Positions 55,168 to 64,000 are shown, numbered from the stretch's first letter. The stretch is 64,000 bases of DNA from Pandoraea captiosa (GCF_902459775.1 NZ_CABPSQ010000002.1:1116001-1180000), one strand, 5' to 3'. A program made the numbers and translations. Notes: a model not told the origin generated them from the sequence alone.

Positions 55168-56001
55168 GTTGGACGTGCGCCGCCGATTGATGACTTCCTT
55201 CGCACGTGCGAGTTGCGAGGGCAGCCGGTCGCCGAGCCGCAGCGCCATGCCGACGGCGAGCACGTCGCCGATGGCCAGATGCGCGATGCGCGACGTGAGC
55301 GGCGAGTAGACGTCGGTGTCTTCGTCGACATCGGCGAACAAGGCCACCGTGGCCTGACGCGCCAGCGGCGAATTGCTGTGCGTGATCGCAATCACGCTTG
55401 CCCCGGCCGAGCGCGCGAGCATCGCGGCTTCGAGCAGGTCCTGCGTGCGCCCGGTATTCGAGATGGCGACGACGACGTCTGCCGGTCCCAGCAGCGCTGC
55501 GGACATGCCGTAGACGTGCGGATCGTTGTAGGCCACGGTGGGCACGCCGAGCCGAAAGAACTTGTGCTGCATGTCCTGTGCGGCGATGCCCGACGCCCCT
55601 GCGCCGTAGAACTCGATGCGACGCGCCCCGGCAAGCAGTTCGATGGCCTGCCCGATGCTGTCGGGCGAGAGATTGTTGCGCACCTGCATGAGGCTGCCGA
55701 TGGTGCGGTCGAGCACCTTGCTGGCGATGCCGGGCACGGGTTCGTCCGGGCGCACGTCGCGGTGCACGAACGGCACGCCCTGGGCAATGCCCTGTGCCAG
55801 CCGTATCTTGAATTCGCGATAACCGCTGCATCCGACCGCCTGGCAGAAGCGGGCAATCGTCGGCTGGCTCACGCTGGCGCGCTCGGCGAGTTCGTTCATC
55901 GACAGATCGACGACTTCGCGCGGCGCGTCCAGCACATAGGTCGCAAGCTTGCGCTCGGATGGGCGCAATTGGGTCAGCGTGGCTTCGATTCGGTTAAGCA
56001 T
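55156..56001 (-). CDS. hexR: RpiR/MurR-family regulator HexR
   Basis: A 281-residue regulator with an N-terminal RpiR-type HTH (ELAERASVSQPTIARFCQA near residue 37) and a C-terminal SIS sugar-phosphate isomerase-like domain (FYGAGASGIAAQDMQHKFFR; VVAISNTGRTQDLLEAA). HexR represses Entner-Doudoroff and central carbon genes and releases DNA on binding KDPG. It diverges from edd across 463 bp, a classical regulator/target arrangement. The 5' region has a hairpin and a -10-like box. The C-terminus ends in a repeat. Confidence 0.93.
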   Translation of the reverse strand: MLNRIEATLTQLRPSERKLATYVLDAPREVVDLSMNELAERASVSQPTIARFCQAVGCSGYREFKIRLAQGIAQGVPFVHRDVRPDEPVPGIASKVLDRTIGSLMQVRNNLSPDSIGQAIELLAGARRIEFYGAGASGIAAQDMQHKFFRLGVPTVAYNDPHVYGMSAALLGPADVVVAISNTGRTQDLLEAAMLARSAGASVIAITHSNSPLARQATVALFADVDEDTDVYSPLTSRIAHLAIGDVLAVGMALRLGDRLPSQLARAKEVINRRRTSNDAK

Positions 56002-56026
56002 GGGCAGGCAGGCACCAACAAAAGCA

Positions 56027-56053
56027 GACGCGTTGCGATGCCCGCAACGCGTC
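56027..56053 (-). promoter_or_regulatory. Hairpin in the hexR leader
   Basis: GACGCGTTGCG / CGCAACGCGTC, 11 bp perfect with loop ATGCC, 26 bases upstream of the hexR start. On the minus strand the stem is followed by TGCTTTTGTTGG, so it has the look of a weak terminator/attenuator before the coding region. Confidence 0.5.
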
Positions 56054-56138
56054 GTTCCCCGTATGGCCGATGTGACGCTCCGATGCCCATGAGCGGTCAG
56101 GGCGTGACGGACGAGGCAAACCGGCTTGTCAGGCGCCC

Positions 56139-56144
56139 ACTATA
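56139..56144 (-). promoter_or_regulatory. Candidate -10 box for hexR
   Basis: ACTATA on the plus strand reads TATAGT on the minus strand, 138 bp upstream of hexR. No good -35 hexamer is visible. Confidence 0.4.
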
Positions 56145-56209
56145 GCACCCGCATGTCCTGTCTCAGTGGCCCGCGCACAAGCCCGCCACGCGCCGAAGGA
56201 TGTTAGAAA

Positions 56210-56224
56210 TGTACAAAAACTACA
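56210..56224 (+). promoter_or_regulatory. Candidate HexR operator 1, TGTA-N7-TACA
   Basis: TGTACAAAAACTACA has the TGTA-N7-TACA architecture of the known 15-bp HexR site (TGTAATTAAATTACA in gammaproteobacteria). It lies 209 bp upstream of hexR and 241 bp upstream of edd. Confidence 0.6.
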
Positions 56225-56338
56225 AAAATACGGCATTTCGCATTATGGATTGATGTTTCTCTATACGACAGAAATTCACGTAAGTAGCCGAAATAACTCA
56301 GTAAAACCCCGAATGCCGACGCCTTTCGATTGATGGGA

Positions 56339-56353
56339 TGTAGAATTTCTACT
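56339..56353 (+). promoter_or_regulatory. Candidate HexR operator 2, upstream of edd
   Basis: TGTAGAATTTCTACT matches TGTA-N7-TACA in 7 of 8 fixed bases, and its core GTAGAATTTCTAC is a perfect palindrome. It ends 111 bp before the edd start. Confidence 0.6.
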
Positions 56354-56464
56354 AAACTCCGCTCCCAATCGTGTCCGGATCGCATCCCGGTCGCACCCCA
56401 ATCACACTTCGTGGCCGTCGCCCGGGGTGTCTTGCAATCCTGTTTCCGGCGCGCACATTTCAGC

Positions 56465-58300
56465 ATGATGTCTGAGCAACCGAAGCCCCTGCATCCGACC
56501 GTACTGGCCGTTACCGCGCGGATCGCCGCGCGCAGCCGTGACACGCGCGCGGCGTATCTGGCCCGCATCGCGGCGAGCGCCGGTCGTTTTCCGCAGCGTG
56601 GCACGCTCTCCTGCGCCAATCTCGCGCACGGCTTCGCCGCCATGCCTGCGAACGACAAGCTGATGCTGCGCGAGCAGCGTCGTCCGAACGTTGGCATCGT
56701 CACCGCCTACAACGACATGCTCTCGGCGCATCAGCCGTACGAGCAGTATCCGGCGCGTTTGCGCGAGGCCGCGCGCAAGCTCGGCGCCACGGCGCAGGTC
56801 GCGGGCGGCGTGCCCGCCATGTGCGATGGCGTCACGCAAGGCAATGCGGGCATGGAACTCTCGCTGTTCTCGCGCGAAATCATCGCGATGAGCACGGCCG
56901 TGGCGCTCGCGCACAATATGTTCGACGCGGCGCTGATGCTCGGCGTATGCGACAAGATCGTGCCGGGACTCGTGATCGGCGCGTTGCAGTTCGGCCATCT
57001 GCCGACGATTTTCGTGCCGGCCGGCCCGATGGCGAGCGGTCTGTCGAATGACGAGAAAGCCCGGATCCGCCAGTTGTACGCCACCGGTAAAGTGGGCCGC
57101 GACGCGCTGCTCGAAGCCGAGTCGCAGGCGTATCACAGTGCCGGTACGTGCACGTTCTACGGCACCGCCAACAGTAACCAGCTCCTCATGGAAATCATGG
57201 GCCTGCACCTGCCCGGCGCGGCCTTCGTGCATCCGCACACCCCGCTGCGCGACGCTCTGACCGACGCGTCGCTCGCGCGCGTGCTTGCCATCGGCGCGGA
57301 TACGCCCGATTACACCCCGGTCGGTCACGTGGTCGACGAACGCGCCGTCGTCAACGGCATCGTCGGTCTGCTCGCCACTGGCGGCTCGACCAACCACACG
57401 CTGCATCTGGTGGCGATGGCCCGCGCGGCGGGCGTCATTATCGACTGGGACGATTTCGATGCGCTCTCGGCCATCGTGCCGCTCATGGCGCGCGTGTATC
57501 CGAACGGCAAGGCGGACGTGAACCATTTCCACGCCGCGGGCGGCATGGGCTTTCTGATCGGCGAACTGCTCGACGCCGGCTTGCTGCACGACAACGTCAA
57601 GACGGTGGCCGGCCCGGGACTGTCCCGCTATCGCGCCGAGCCATGGCTCTCGCCCGAAGGGCTGGCGTGGCGCGCCGGTAGCGCCTACAGTGGTGATCGT
57701 GACGTCTTGCGCGGCCACGCCGAGCCGTTCGCCCCCGACGGCGGATTGCGGCTCATGCATGGCAATCTGGGGCGCGGCGTCATCAAGGTGTCGGCAGTCA
57801 AGCCGGAACATCGGCGCGTGGCGGCAACGGCACGCGTATTTACTTCGCAGGAAGCGGTCCAGGCCGCGTTCGACGCAGGCGAGCTGCGTCGCGACGTGGT
57901 CGTGGTATTGCGCGGCCAGGGGCCGCGCGCCAACGGCATGCCCGAGTTGCATCGCCTCACCCCGCTGCTCGGTGTCTTGCAGGACGAAGGATTCGCCGTG
58001 GCACTCGTGACGGATGGCCGGATGTCCGGGGCGTCGGGCAAGGTGCCCGCCGTGATCCACGTGTCGCCCGAAGCGGCGGGCGGTGGCCCGCTCGCCCGCG
58101 TACGCGACGGCGATCTGATCGTGCTCGACGCGAACGCCGGCATGCTGCACGCCGAGGTGTCCCCGCAGGTATGGGCCGAGCGCGACATCGCGCCGGTGCC
58201 GGACTCGGGCGAGGACACCGGACGCCTGCTCTTCGGCCATATGCGGGCGGCCGTCGGCGCGGCGGAGGCGGGCGCTTCCGTGTTCTTCGGTACCGAGTGA
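56465..58300 (+). CDS. edd: 6-Phosphogluconate dehydratase
   Basis: A 611-residue Fe-S dehydratase of the IlvD/Edd family, converting 6-phosphogluconate to KDPG, the first committed step of the Entner-Doudoroff pathway. [20 protein letters not shown] near residue 78, [20 protein letters not shown] near 114 (cluster Cys), [20 protein letters not shown] near 225 (second Cys) and [19 protein letters not shown] near the C-terminus are diagnostic. Start at ATG 56465 ([11 protein letters not shown]), with ATG 56468 as alternative; the upstream open frame lacks similarity. eda follows at 51 bp. Confidence 0.95.
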   Translation: MMSEQPKPLHPTVLAVTARIAARSRDTRAAYLARIAASAGRFPQRGTLSCANLAHGFAAMPANDKLMLREQRRPNVGIVTAYNDMLSAHQPYEQYPARLREAARKLGATAQVAGGVPAMCDGVTQGNAGMELSLFSREIIAMSTAVALAHNMFDAALMLGVCDKIVPGLVIGALQFGHLPTIFVPAGPMASGLSNDEKARIRQLYATGKVGRDALLEAESQAYHSAGTCTFYGTANSNQLLMEIMGLHLPGAAFVHPHTPLRDALTDASLARVLAIGADTPDYTPVGHVVDERAVVNGIVGLLATGGSTNHTLHLVAMARAAGVIIDWDDFDALSAIVPLMARVYPNGKADVNHFHAAGGMGFLIGELLDAGLLHDNVKTVAGPGLSRYRAEPWLSPEGLAWRAGSAYSGDRDVLRGHAEPFAPDGGLRLMHGNLGRGVIKVSAVKPEHRRVAATARVFTSQEAVQAAFDAGELRRDVVVVLRGQGPRANGMPELHRLTPLLGVLQDEGFAVALVTDGRMSGASGKVPAVIHVSPEAAGGGPLARVRDGDLIVLDANAGMLHAEVSPQVWAERDIAPVPDSGEDTGRLLFGHMRAAVGAAEAGASVFFGTE

Positions 58301-58351
58301 CGACGCGCCATCTGCCTTCGGCCATCCGTCACTGCATTCAAGGAAAACGTA

Positions 58352-58978
58352 ATGGACATCAATGACATCGTTCGTGCCGGCCCCGTGGTTCCGGTGCTCC
58401 AGTTCGATAACGTCGAGCAGGGCGAGCAGGTCTCGCGCGCATTGCTCGCCGGCGGCGTGCGAGTCCTCGAAATCACGCTGCGCACGCCGGCGGCGATGGA
58501 CGTCATCCGCCATGTGGCGGGGCTGTCCGACGAACTGATCGTGGGCGTGGGCACGCTCACGCGCCCGGAGGAGATGGCGCAGGCCGTGGCGGCCGGCGCG
58601 CGCTTCGGCGTGTCGCCGGGCTATACGCCGACGCTGGGCGCGGCGGCCAAGGCTGCCGGTCTGCCGCTGCTGCCGGGCGTGGTCACACCCTCGGACATTC
58701 TCGCGGCGCTCGCCGACGGTTACGAGACCGTGAAGTTCTTCCCGGCTGAACCGTCCGGCGGCGTGCCGATGCTCAAGGCGCTGTACGGGCCGTTCCGCCA
58801 GATGCGTTTCTGTCCGACGGGCGGTATCAGCGCCGAGTCGGCGCCGTCGTACCTGGCGCAGCCGAACGTGGTGTGCGTGGGCGGCTCGTGGCTGACCCCC
58901 AAGGCGCTGGTCGACGCGAAGGACTGGGACGGCATCACGCGTCTGGCCCGCGCGGCGAGCGCGCTGCCACGCGCCTGA
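58352..58978 (+). CDS. eda: KDPG/KHG aldolase
   Basis: A 208-residue class I aldolase that splits KDPG into pyruvate and glyceraldehyde 3-phosphate. The catalytic Glu is in RVLEITLRTPAAMDVI near residue 45 and the Schiff-base Lys in YETVKFFPAEPSGG near 130; CPTGGIS binds phosphate. AAGGAAAACGTA precedes the ATG. Second gene of the hexR-controlled ED operon. Confidence 0.96.
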   Translation: MDINDIVRAGPVVPVLQFDNVEQGEQVSRALLAGGVRVLEITLRTPAAMDVIRHVAGLSDELIVGVGTLTRPEEMAQAVAAGARFGVSPGYTPTLGAAAKAAGLPLLPGVVTPSDILAALADGYETVKFFPAEPSGGVPMLKALYGPFRQMRFCPTGGISAESAPSYLAQPNVVCVGGSWLTPKALVDAKDWDGITRLARAASALPRA

Positions 58979-59037
58979 GTGCATCGGTTATGCGCCCCAC
59001 GTCGGGCGAATGACCGTAGCAATGGACCGCGCTTAAC

Positions 59038-59075
59038 ACGCTTCAGGCATCACGCTTCAGGCATCACGTATCACG
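59038..59075 (+). repeat. 14-bp direct repeat (ACGCTTCAGGCATC), 2 units plus partial
   Basis: Two identical 14-mers followed by ACGTATCACG, in the 200-bp eda-gntT spacer. Confidence 0.85.
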
Positions 59076-59178
59076 TCGCAACGGCAAGGCAATGCCGGCA
59101 TCAACGAAAACAGGATTCCAATAAACGGGCGCAAGCCCAACGGGCATCCGCCCATCTAGCCAAACGAGGAGACCCCCC

Positions 59179-60534
59179 ATGGTCGCGGTGCAAGGCAACT
59201 TGCTGCTGGTGTACGCGCTTGTCGCGGTAATCGCGCTGATCCTGATGATCGCGCGTTTCAAACTGAATCCGTTCATCACGCTGATCGTCGTCTCGCTCGT
59301 GCTCGGGCTGGCGGTGGGCATGCCGATGGGCGGTATCGTCAAGGCATTCGAGACGGGCGTGGGCAACACGCTGGGGCACATTGCACTGGTGGTCGGGCTT
59401 GGCACGATGCTCGGCAAGATGATGGCCGAGTCCGGGGGCGCCGAGCGTATCGCGCGCACGCTCATCGGGTTCTTCGGTGAGAAGAACGTGCACTGGGCCA
59501 TGGTCGTGATCGCGTTCATCGTCGGTCTGCCGGTGTTCTTCGAAGTCGGCTTCGTGCTGCTGATTCCGATCGCGTTCAACGTCGCGAAGCGCACCGGCAC
59601 CTCGATGGTGCTCGTGGGCATTCCGATGGTCGCCGGTCTGTCGGTCGTGCACGGCCTGATTCCGCCGCACCCGGCGGCGCTGCTGGCGGTCACTGCTTAT
59701 AACGCCGACATCGGGCACACGATCATGTACGCGCTGATCGTCGGCATTCCGACGGCGGCCATCGCCGGTCCGCTGTTCGCCAAGCTCATGGCGCGCCACG
59801 TGGTGCCCAATCCGGACAATCCGCTGCTCTCGCAATTCGTCGAAGCGGACCGTCCGATGGACAAGCTGCCGGGCTTCGGCATCACGCTGTTCACGATCTT
59901 GCTGCCGGTCATTCTGATGCTCATCGGTAGCTGGGCCGATCTGTTCTTCGCGCCGAAGACGTTCGCAAACGACTTCCTGCGTCTGATCGGCAACTCGGTG
60001 ATGGCGTTGCTCATTGCCACGCTCGTGAGCTTCTTCACGTTCGGCAAGCAGCGCGGTTTCAATCGCGACCAGATTCTCAAGTTCACGAACGAGTGTCTCG
60101 CACCGATCGCCACGATCACGCTGGTCGTGGGCGCCGGTGGCGGTTTCGGGCGTATCCTCATGGATAGCGGCGTGTCGAAGGCGATCGTCGACGTGGCGAA
60201 CAACGCTCACCTCTCGCCGCTGCTGCTGGGTTGGCTGGTGGCGGTGCTGATCCGGATCGCGACGGGGTCGGCAACCGTCGCCATGACGACGGCGTGCGGC
60301 ATCGTCGCACCGATTGCGGCGGCGGCCGGCTCGACGGTCAAGCCGGAGCTCATGGTGCTGGCCACGGGCGCGGGCTCGCTGATTTTGTCGCACGTGAACG
60401 ACGGCGGCTTCTGGCTGGTCAAGGAATACTTCAACATGACCGTGCCGCAGACCTTCAAGACCTGGACGGTTTGCGAGACGATCATTTCGGTGGTCGCGTT
60501 GCTGCTCACGCTTGGCCTGGCTACGGTGGTTTGA
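59179..60534 (+). CDS. Gluconate:H+ symporter, GntP family
   Basis: A 451-residue inner-membrane permease with about 12-14 hydrophobic segments. Family blocks: GLGTMLGKMMAESGGAERIA, HGLIPPHPAALLAVTAYNAD and GAGGGFGRILMDSGVSKAI, with SHVNDGGFWLVKEYF near the end. The gluconate-kinase and ED genes on either side make gluconate the probable substrate, though GntP relatives also carry other sugar acids. CGAGGAGACCCCCC precedes the ATG. Confidence 0.93.
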   Translation: MVAVQGNLLLVYALVAVIALILMIARFKLNPFITLIVVSLVLGLAVGMPMGGIVKAFETGVGNTLGHIALVVGLGTMLGKMMAESGGAERIARTLIGFFGEKNVHWAMVVIAFIVGLPVFFEVGFVLLIPIAFNVAKRTGTSMVLVGIPMVAGLSVVHGLIPPHPAALLAVTAYNADIGHTIMYALIVGIPTAAIAGPLFAKLMARHVVPNPDNPLLSQFVEADRPMDKLPGFGITLFTILLPVILMLIGSWADLFFAPKTFANDFLRLIGNSVMALLIATLVSFFTFGKQRGFNRDQILKFTNECLAPIATITLVVGAGGGFGRILMDSGVSKAIVDVANNAHLSPLLLGWLVAVLIRIATGSATVAMTTACGIVAPIAAAAGSTVKPELMVLATGAGSLILSHVNDGGFWLVKEYFNMTVPQTFKTWTVCETIISVVALLLTLGLATVV

Positions 60535-60622
60535 GGCGAGGCGAGGCGGGGAGGCGGAGATGCAGGGCGCACGGCAAGAGCAACACGCCGACGTGAGTCG
60601 GCACGGAACAAGGAGACGAGCC

Positions 60623-61156
60623 ATGATCGTCGTGGTAATGGGCGTATCGGGCAGCGGCAAGAGCACGGTCGGGCAGAAGCTCGCCGACCGGCTGGGCTGC
60701 GGGTTTTCCGACGCGGATTCGTTTCACAGCCCCGCGAACATCGAGAAGATGCGTCGCGGCGAGGCGCTCAACGACGAGGACCGCGCACCGTGGCTTGCCG
60801 CGATTCGCGAGGCCATCGTTGCGCGCCGTGTGGCGGGACGTCATCACGTGTTCGCGTGCTCGGCCTTGCGCGAGCGCTATCGCGATGTGCTGGGCGAGCA
60901 TGATGGCGACGTCGTGTTCGTGTATCTCAAGGGCGCGCCCGAGGTGATCGGCGAGCGTCTTGCCTCGCGCTCCGGGCATTTCTTCGATCCGGCGTTGCTG
61001 CAAAGCCAGTTCAACACGCTGGAAGAACCGCGCGACGCGCTCATCATCGACATTCGCGAGTCGCCCGACGCCATCGTCGAGACCCTGCTGCACAAACTCG
61101 CCGCCTGCCCCGGCGGCGCGCCGCTCACGTCCGCCGGGTCGGCACGCGTACAATAG
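60623..61156 (+). CDS. gntK: Gluconokinase (thermoresistant GntK/IdnK family)
   Basis: A 177-residue P-loop kinase phosphorylating gluconate to 6-phosphogluconate, the substrate of Edd. Walker A GVSGSGKST at residues 7-15, then DADSFHSPANIEKM and HHVFACSALRERYRDVL. Start at ATG 60623 after AAGGAGACGAGCC. With the permease, Edd and Eda it completes gluconate catabolism to pyruvate and glyceraldehyde 3-phosphate. Confidence 0.95.
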   Translation: MIVVVMGVSGSGKSTVGQKLADRLGCGFSDADSFHSPANIEKMRRGEALNDEDRAPWLAAIREAIVARRVAGRHHVFACSALRERYRDVLGEHDGDVVFVYLKGAPEVIGERLASRSGHFFDPALLQSQFNTLEEPRDALIIDIRESPDAIVETLLHKLAACPGGAPLTSAGSARVQ

Positions 61157-61206
61157 CGGTTTCTTCTTCTGCGCCGGCGCTTCGCGCGCCGGTCGTACGC
61201 ATCATC

Positions 61207-62517
61207 ATGGCTTCCTTCGAATTCTTCGCACCCTGTCCTCGCGGACTGGAAGAGGCGCTTGCCGCCGAACTCGCAGAATTGGGGCGTCTCGCTCCGATCT
61301 CGGTCGGCAAACAGGTGCCAGGCGGCGTGCATTTCGCCGGTCCGTGGGCAGCCGGCATGGCGGCCAACCTGCATTCGCGCATTGCCAGCCGTGTGCTGCT
61401 TCGTGTGGCGCAGCAGGGCTATCGCACCGAGCAGGACATTTACGAGTTCGCCCTGCGCCAGCGCTGGGAGGACTGGTTCGGCTATCAGCAGACGTTGCGT
61501 GTCGACGTCACCGGCATCAAGGCGCCGGTGCGCAGCCTCGAATTCGTCACGTTGCGCATCAAGGACGCCGTGTGTGACCGGCTGCGCGAGAAGACCGGCG
61601 CGCGCCCGAACATCGACACGATGCAGCCGGACGTGCGCGTGTTCGCTTTCCTCACGGCAACCGACGTCACCATTTATCTCGATACTTCGGGAGAGCCGTT
61701 GTTCAAGCGCGGCTGGCGTCTGGACAAGGGCGCGGCCCCGCTGCGCGAGAACCTCGCCGCAGGCATTTTGCGTCTGGCCGGCTGGCGCACCGATACGGCG
61801 GCGGACATGGTGCTGTACGACCCGATGTGCGGCAGCGGCACGTTCCTCGCGGAAGCCGCGCAGATCGCGCTTGGCATTCCGGCGGGGGCGGGACGTCGTT
61901 TCGGCTTCGAAAAGCTCAAGGGCTACGACATCACGGCATGGCAGTCGCTGAAGGTGCAGGCAAGCGACGCCCAGCGCGATGCGCGTGTGCGCGGGGTGCC
62001 CAACACGATTTTCGGCAGCGACATCTCCGGTGACATGCTGGTCAAGTCGCGCGCCAATCTTGAGCGCGCCGGCGTGGGTGACATCGGCCTCAAGCAGGTG
62101 GATGCGCGCGATATGTCGCCGCCGGTGGATCGCCCGGGGATCATCGTCGCGAACCCGCCGTACGGCGAGCGTATCGAGGTGCGCGGTCGCCGTGCGCCGC
62201 GCGATGCCGACGATGGCTATTCGCCCGACGTTCAGGGCAATCGCGGCGGTTTCCAGCGCAATCAGCCGGACGGCGTCGATGCCGAATTCTTCCGTGCGTT
62301 CGGCGACGCGCTCAAGCAACGTTTCACCGGCTGGAGCGCTTTCCTGCTGACGGCCGACATGAGCCTGCCAGGGCAGATGCGCTTGCGCGAATCGCGCCGC
62401 ACGCCGCTGTACAACGGCGCGCTGGAATGCCGTCTGTTCCGTTTCGATCTGATTGCCGGTTCCGTGCGCAAGCGCCCGGGCGACGCGCAGAGCAAGCACG
62501 ACGGCGACGAAGCTTAA
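61207..62517 (+). CDS. THUMP-domain class I SAM RNA methyltransferase (RlmL-type, 23S rRNA G2445)
   Basis: A 436-residue rRNA methyltransferase. The N-terminal THUMP RNA-binding domain covers about residues 45-160. The Rossmann methyltransferase domain has DPMCGSGTFLAEAAQIALG near 210 and the catalytic NPPYGERIE near 315. E. coli RlmL is fused to a second methyltransferase (RlmK) and is about 700 residues; here only the RlmL half is present, as in many non-enteric bacteria. A terminator follows. Confidence 0.9.
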   Translation: MASFEFFAPCPRGLEEALAAELAELGRLAPISVGKQVPGGVHFAGPWAAGMAANLHSRIASRVLLRVAQQGYRTEQDIYEFALRQRWEDWFGYQQTLRVDVTGIKAPVRSLEFVTLRIKDAVCDRLREKTGARPNIDTMQPDVRVFAFLTATDVTIYLDTSGEPLFKRGWRLDKGAAPLRENLAAGILRLAGWRTDTAADMVLYDPMCGSGTFLAEAAQIALGIPAGAGRRFGFEKLKGYDITAWQSLKVQASDAQRDARVRGVPNTIFGSDISGDMLVKSRANLERAGVGDIGLKQVDARDMSPPVDRPGIIVANPPYGERIEVRGRRAPRDADDGYSPDVQGNRGGFQRNQPDGVDAEFFRAFGDALKQRFTGWSAFLLTADMSLPGQMRLRESRRTPLYNGALECRLFRFDLIAGSVRKRPGDAQSKHDGDEA

Positions 62518-62546
62518 GCCTCGCCCGGCGTCGTGCAGGCGATGAG

Positions 62547-62573
62547 AAGACCGGCCACTGGCCGGTCTTTTTT
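62547..62573 (+). terminator. Intrinsic terminator after the rlmL-type gene
   Basis: A perfect 10-bp stem AAGACCGGCC / GGCCGGTCTT, loop ACT, then Ts. Its end touches the stop codon of the convergent nucleosidase gene. Confidence 0.92.
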
Positions 62574-63364
62574 CATGGGCGTGACGGTGGGTGTGACGGT
62601 GGGTGTGCCGGGCGCGACCTCAGGAAGCGGCGCAAAATGCCGTGCGAATAGTGGCTCGCCACTTCACGCAGAAAGCGGGGGAAATCGACGTGGGCCGTAT
62701 CGTCGGCGGCGTCCGACAGCGTACGCATCACGGCAAACGGAATGCCGTATTCGTGACATACCTGTGCGACGGCCGCGCCTTCCATTTCGACCGCAAGCGC
62801 TTGTGGCAGATGGCCGCGCAGCAACGTCACTTCATTGGCGCTGGAGACGAACCGGTCGCCGCTCGCGATTTGTCCGACGTGCACGCGCGGCGCGGCCATC
62901 TGCCATTGCGCACGCCATTCGGCGCTCACCTGTTCATGCAGTTCTTCGGCGAGCCAGTCGCGCGCGGCCTGCGCGAGGGCGTCGCGCAGGGCGGACTCGG
63001 CGTTGAACGACGCACGCCCGAGCAGCGGAATTTCGTAACGGGGGAAGAGCGGGCTGGCGTCCATGTCGTGTTGTGTGAGCGTGTCCGCAATCACCACGTC
63101 GCCTACTGCGAGGCCATGCGCCAGGCCGCCCGCAACGCCGGTGAAGACGAGTTCCCTCACGTCGAAACGGTGAATCAGCGCCGTCGTCGTTGCCGCGGCC
63201 GCCACCTTGCCGATACGGGCGAGCACGATGACGCAATCGTGGCCGTGGAGTTTGCCCACGTAGTAGTCACGCATGCCGATGTGCTCGACGTGAGCGCCGG
63301 GGGCCATTTCTGCGAGCAGATCGGCAATTTCTTCGTGGAGCGCGGCGACGATGCCTAGCGTCAT
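62573..63364 (-). CDS. 5'-Methylthioadenosine/S-adenosylhomocysteine nucleosidase-type phosphorylase
   Basis: A 263-residue member of the PNP/UDP phosphorylase superfamily, MtnN-like. MTLGIVAALHEEIADLLAEM at the N-terminus, VFTGVAGGLAHGLAVGDVVI near residue 70, ALAVEMEGAAVAQVCHEYGI near 190 and the catalytic-Asp region RTLSDAADD near 220. It removes adenine from MTA/SAH, although longer relatives act on other nucleosides. Start at ATG 63364. The last residues (PAHPPSHPPSRP) derive from a 12-bp repeat. Confidence 0.9.
   Translation of the reverse strand: MTLGIVAALHEEIADLLAEMAPGAHVEHIGMRDYYVGKLHGHDCVIVLARIGKVAAAATTTALIHRFDVRELVFTGVAGGLAHGLAVGDVVIADTLTQHDMDASPLFPRYEIPLLGRASFNAESALRDALAQAARDWLAEELHEQVSAEWRAQWQMAAPRVHVGQIASGDRFVSSANEVTLLRGHLPQALAVEMEGAAVAQVCHEYGIPFAVMRTLSDAADDTAHVDFPRFLREVASHYSHGILRRFLRSRPAHPPSHPPSRP
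62577..62612 (+). repeat. 12-bp tandem repeat inside the nucleosidase 3' end
   Basis: GGGCGTGACGGT, GGGTGTGACGGT and GGGTGTGCCGGG. On the minus strand these encode the Pro/His/Ser-rich tail of the nucleosidase and abut its stop. Confidence 0.88.
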
Positions 63365-63547
63365 GATGCAGGACTCGATTGACTGGGGAAACCTGACTGG
63401 GCCGTTGGCGACGTCGTCGTGCCAACACCGAGCGCGCATTGTAGCGCGGGGCCGCACCCGATGATGGCGTGCGGCCCCGCGAGGTCGCCGCCCTTGCGTC
63501 GGCGCGCAGGGCGGTGTGGATGCGAATGCGTCAGGCGGGGGCGAGGG

Positions 63548-64000
63548 TCAGTCGACCGCCTTGACCATCTCTTCGACGACCTTCTTCGCGTCGCCAAAGA
63601 CCATCATGGTCTTGTCGAGGTAGAACAGTTCGTTATCCAGCCCGGCGTAACCCGCGGCCATGGAGCGCTTGTTGACGATGATCGTCTTGGCCTTGTAAGC
63701 CTCGAGAATCGGCATGCCTGCAATCGGTGACGCCGGGTCATTTTTCGCGGCCGGGTTCACCACGTCGTTGGCGCCCAGTACCAGCACCACGTCCGTCTGA
63801 CCGAATTCGCCGTTGATCTCGTCCATCTCCAGCACCTGGTCGTACGGCACTTCGGCCTCCGCGAGCAACACGTTCATGTGACCCGGCATGCGGCCTGCGA
63901 CCGGGTGGATCGCATAACGCACGCTCACCCCCTTCTCGATGAGCTTGTCGGTCAACTCCTTGAGGGCGTGCTGTGCACGTGCCACGGCCAGACCGTAACC
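63548..64000 (-). CDS. pntB: NAD(P) transhydrogenase subunit beta, C-terminal part (cut by window edge)
   Basis: The last 150 residues of PntB; the gene begins beyond the window. Visible: the NADP(H)-binding domain III with [54 protein letters not shown] and [20 protein letters not shown], ending [17 protein letters not shown]. The transhydrogenase couples proton entry to NADPH formation in the inner membrane. The alpha subunit is not in view. Confidence 0.95.
   Translation of the reverse strand, partial: GYGLAVARAQHALKELTDKLIEKGVSVRYAIHPVAGRMPGHMNVLLAEAEVPYDQVLEMDEINGEFGQTDVVLVLGANDVVNPAAKNDPASPIAGMPILEAYKAKTIIVNKRSMAAGYAGLDNELFYLDKTMMVFGDAKKVVEEMVKAVD

Overview
The window is a gene-dense stretch of chromosome, about 63-65% G+C by eye. 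The gene order (aspS with fmdB and DUF502, rplM-rpsI-argC-erpA, anmK/M23 peptidase/tyrS/dtd, gltIJKL downstream of gdhA) and the protein sequences point to a betaproteobacterium of the order Burkholderiales, family Burkholderiaceae; Pandoraea or a close relative is my best guess, not a demonstrated assignment. I see no prophage, transposase, CRISPR array, tRNA or rRNA. It reads as core chromosome with one small cassette that looks added.

Layout. 1-4461: the 3' part of a giant FAD/Fe-S oxidoreductase and a CPA1 Na+/H+ antiporter. 4554-10803: HIT protein, DUF971 protein, then the ubiquinone genes ubiE, ubiJ and ubiB, interrupted by a Tim44-like membrane protein, followed by a TPMT-type methyltransferase. 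11267-17838: sodium:solute symporter, FmdB zinc ribbon, DUF502 membrane protein, aspS, nudB and a cardiolipin-synthase-like PLD protein. 18086-25192: a TetR regulator and a complete beta-oxidation cluster (acyl-CoA dehydrogenase, fused hydroxyacyl-CoA dehydrogenase/hydratase, thiolase, second hydratase). 25422-27897: thioesterase and an Atm1-type ABC exporter. 28128-33896: LysR regulator, glutamate dehydrogenase and the glutamate/aspartate importer gltIJKL. 34036-37066: class II glutamine amidotransferase diverging from pyrC and a DUF3025 gene. 37155-37560: RNase P RNA. 37636-41218: OsmC protein, a non-coding AT-rich island with a strong small-RNA candidate, then rplM-rpsI, argC and erpA. 41402-43115: a two-gene SET-domain / trans-sulfuration cassette on the minus strand. 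43322-49593: anmK, M23 peptidase, tyrS, dtd, PEBP protein, phosphoglycerate-mutase family protein. 49713-52493: MpaB-type oxygenase, ruvB and ruvC with no ruvA between them. 52703-61156: hemJ-like gene, isomerase, 2-hydroxyacid dehydrogenase, then the Entner-Doudoroff/gluconate module (hexR diverging from edd-eda-gntT-gntK). 61207-64000: RlmL-type rRNA methyltransferase, a nucleosidase and the end of pntB.

The modules cohere. gdhA and gltIJKL link glutamate uptake to its deamination, with strong intrinsic terminators placed after gltI and after gltL. The hexR/edd intergenic region carries two 15-bp TGTA-N7-TACA-like elements that fit HexR control of gluconate catabolism. The beta-oxidation genes follow one TetR gene that probably senses acyl-CoAs.

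Items that most deserve a second look: (1) a roughly 97-nt small-RNA candidate upstream of rplM with two CTCCTCC anti-Shine-Dalgarno motifs and a near-ideal terminator; (2) the SET-domain plus cystathionine-synthase-family pair between erpA and anmK; (3) the absence of ruvA from the ruvC-ruvB locus; (4) a recurrent pattern of degenerate 9-14 bp tandem repeats in many intergenic spacers, each with a different unit and several running across stop codons.
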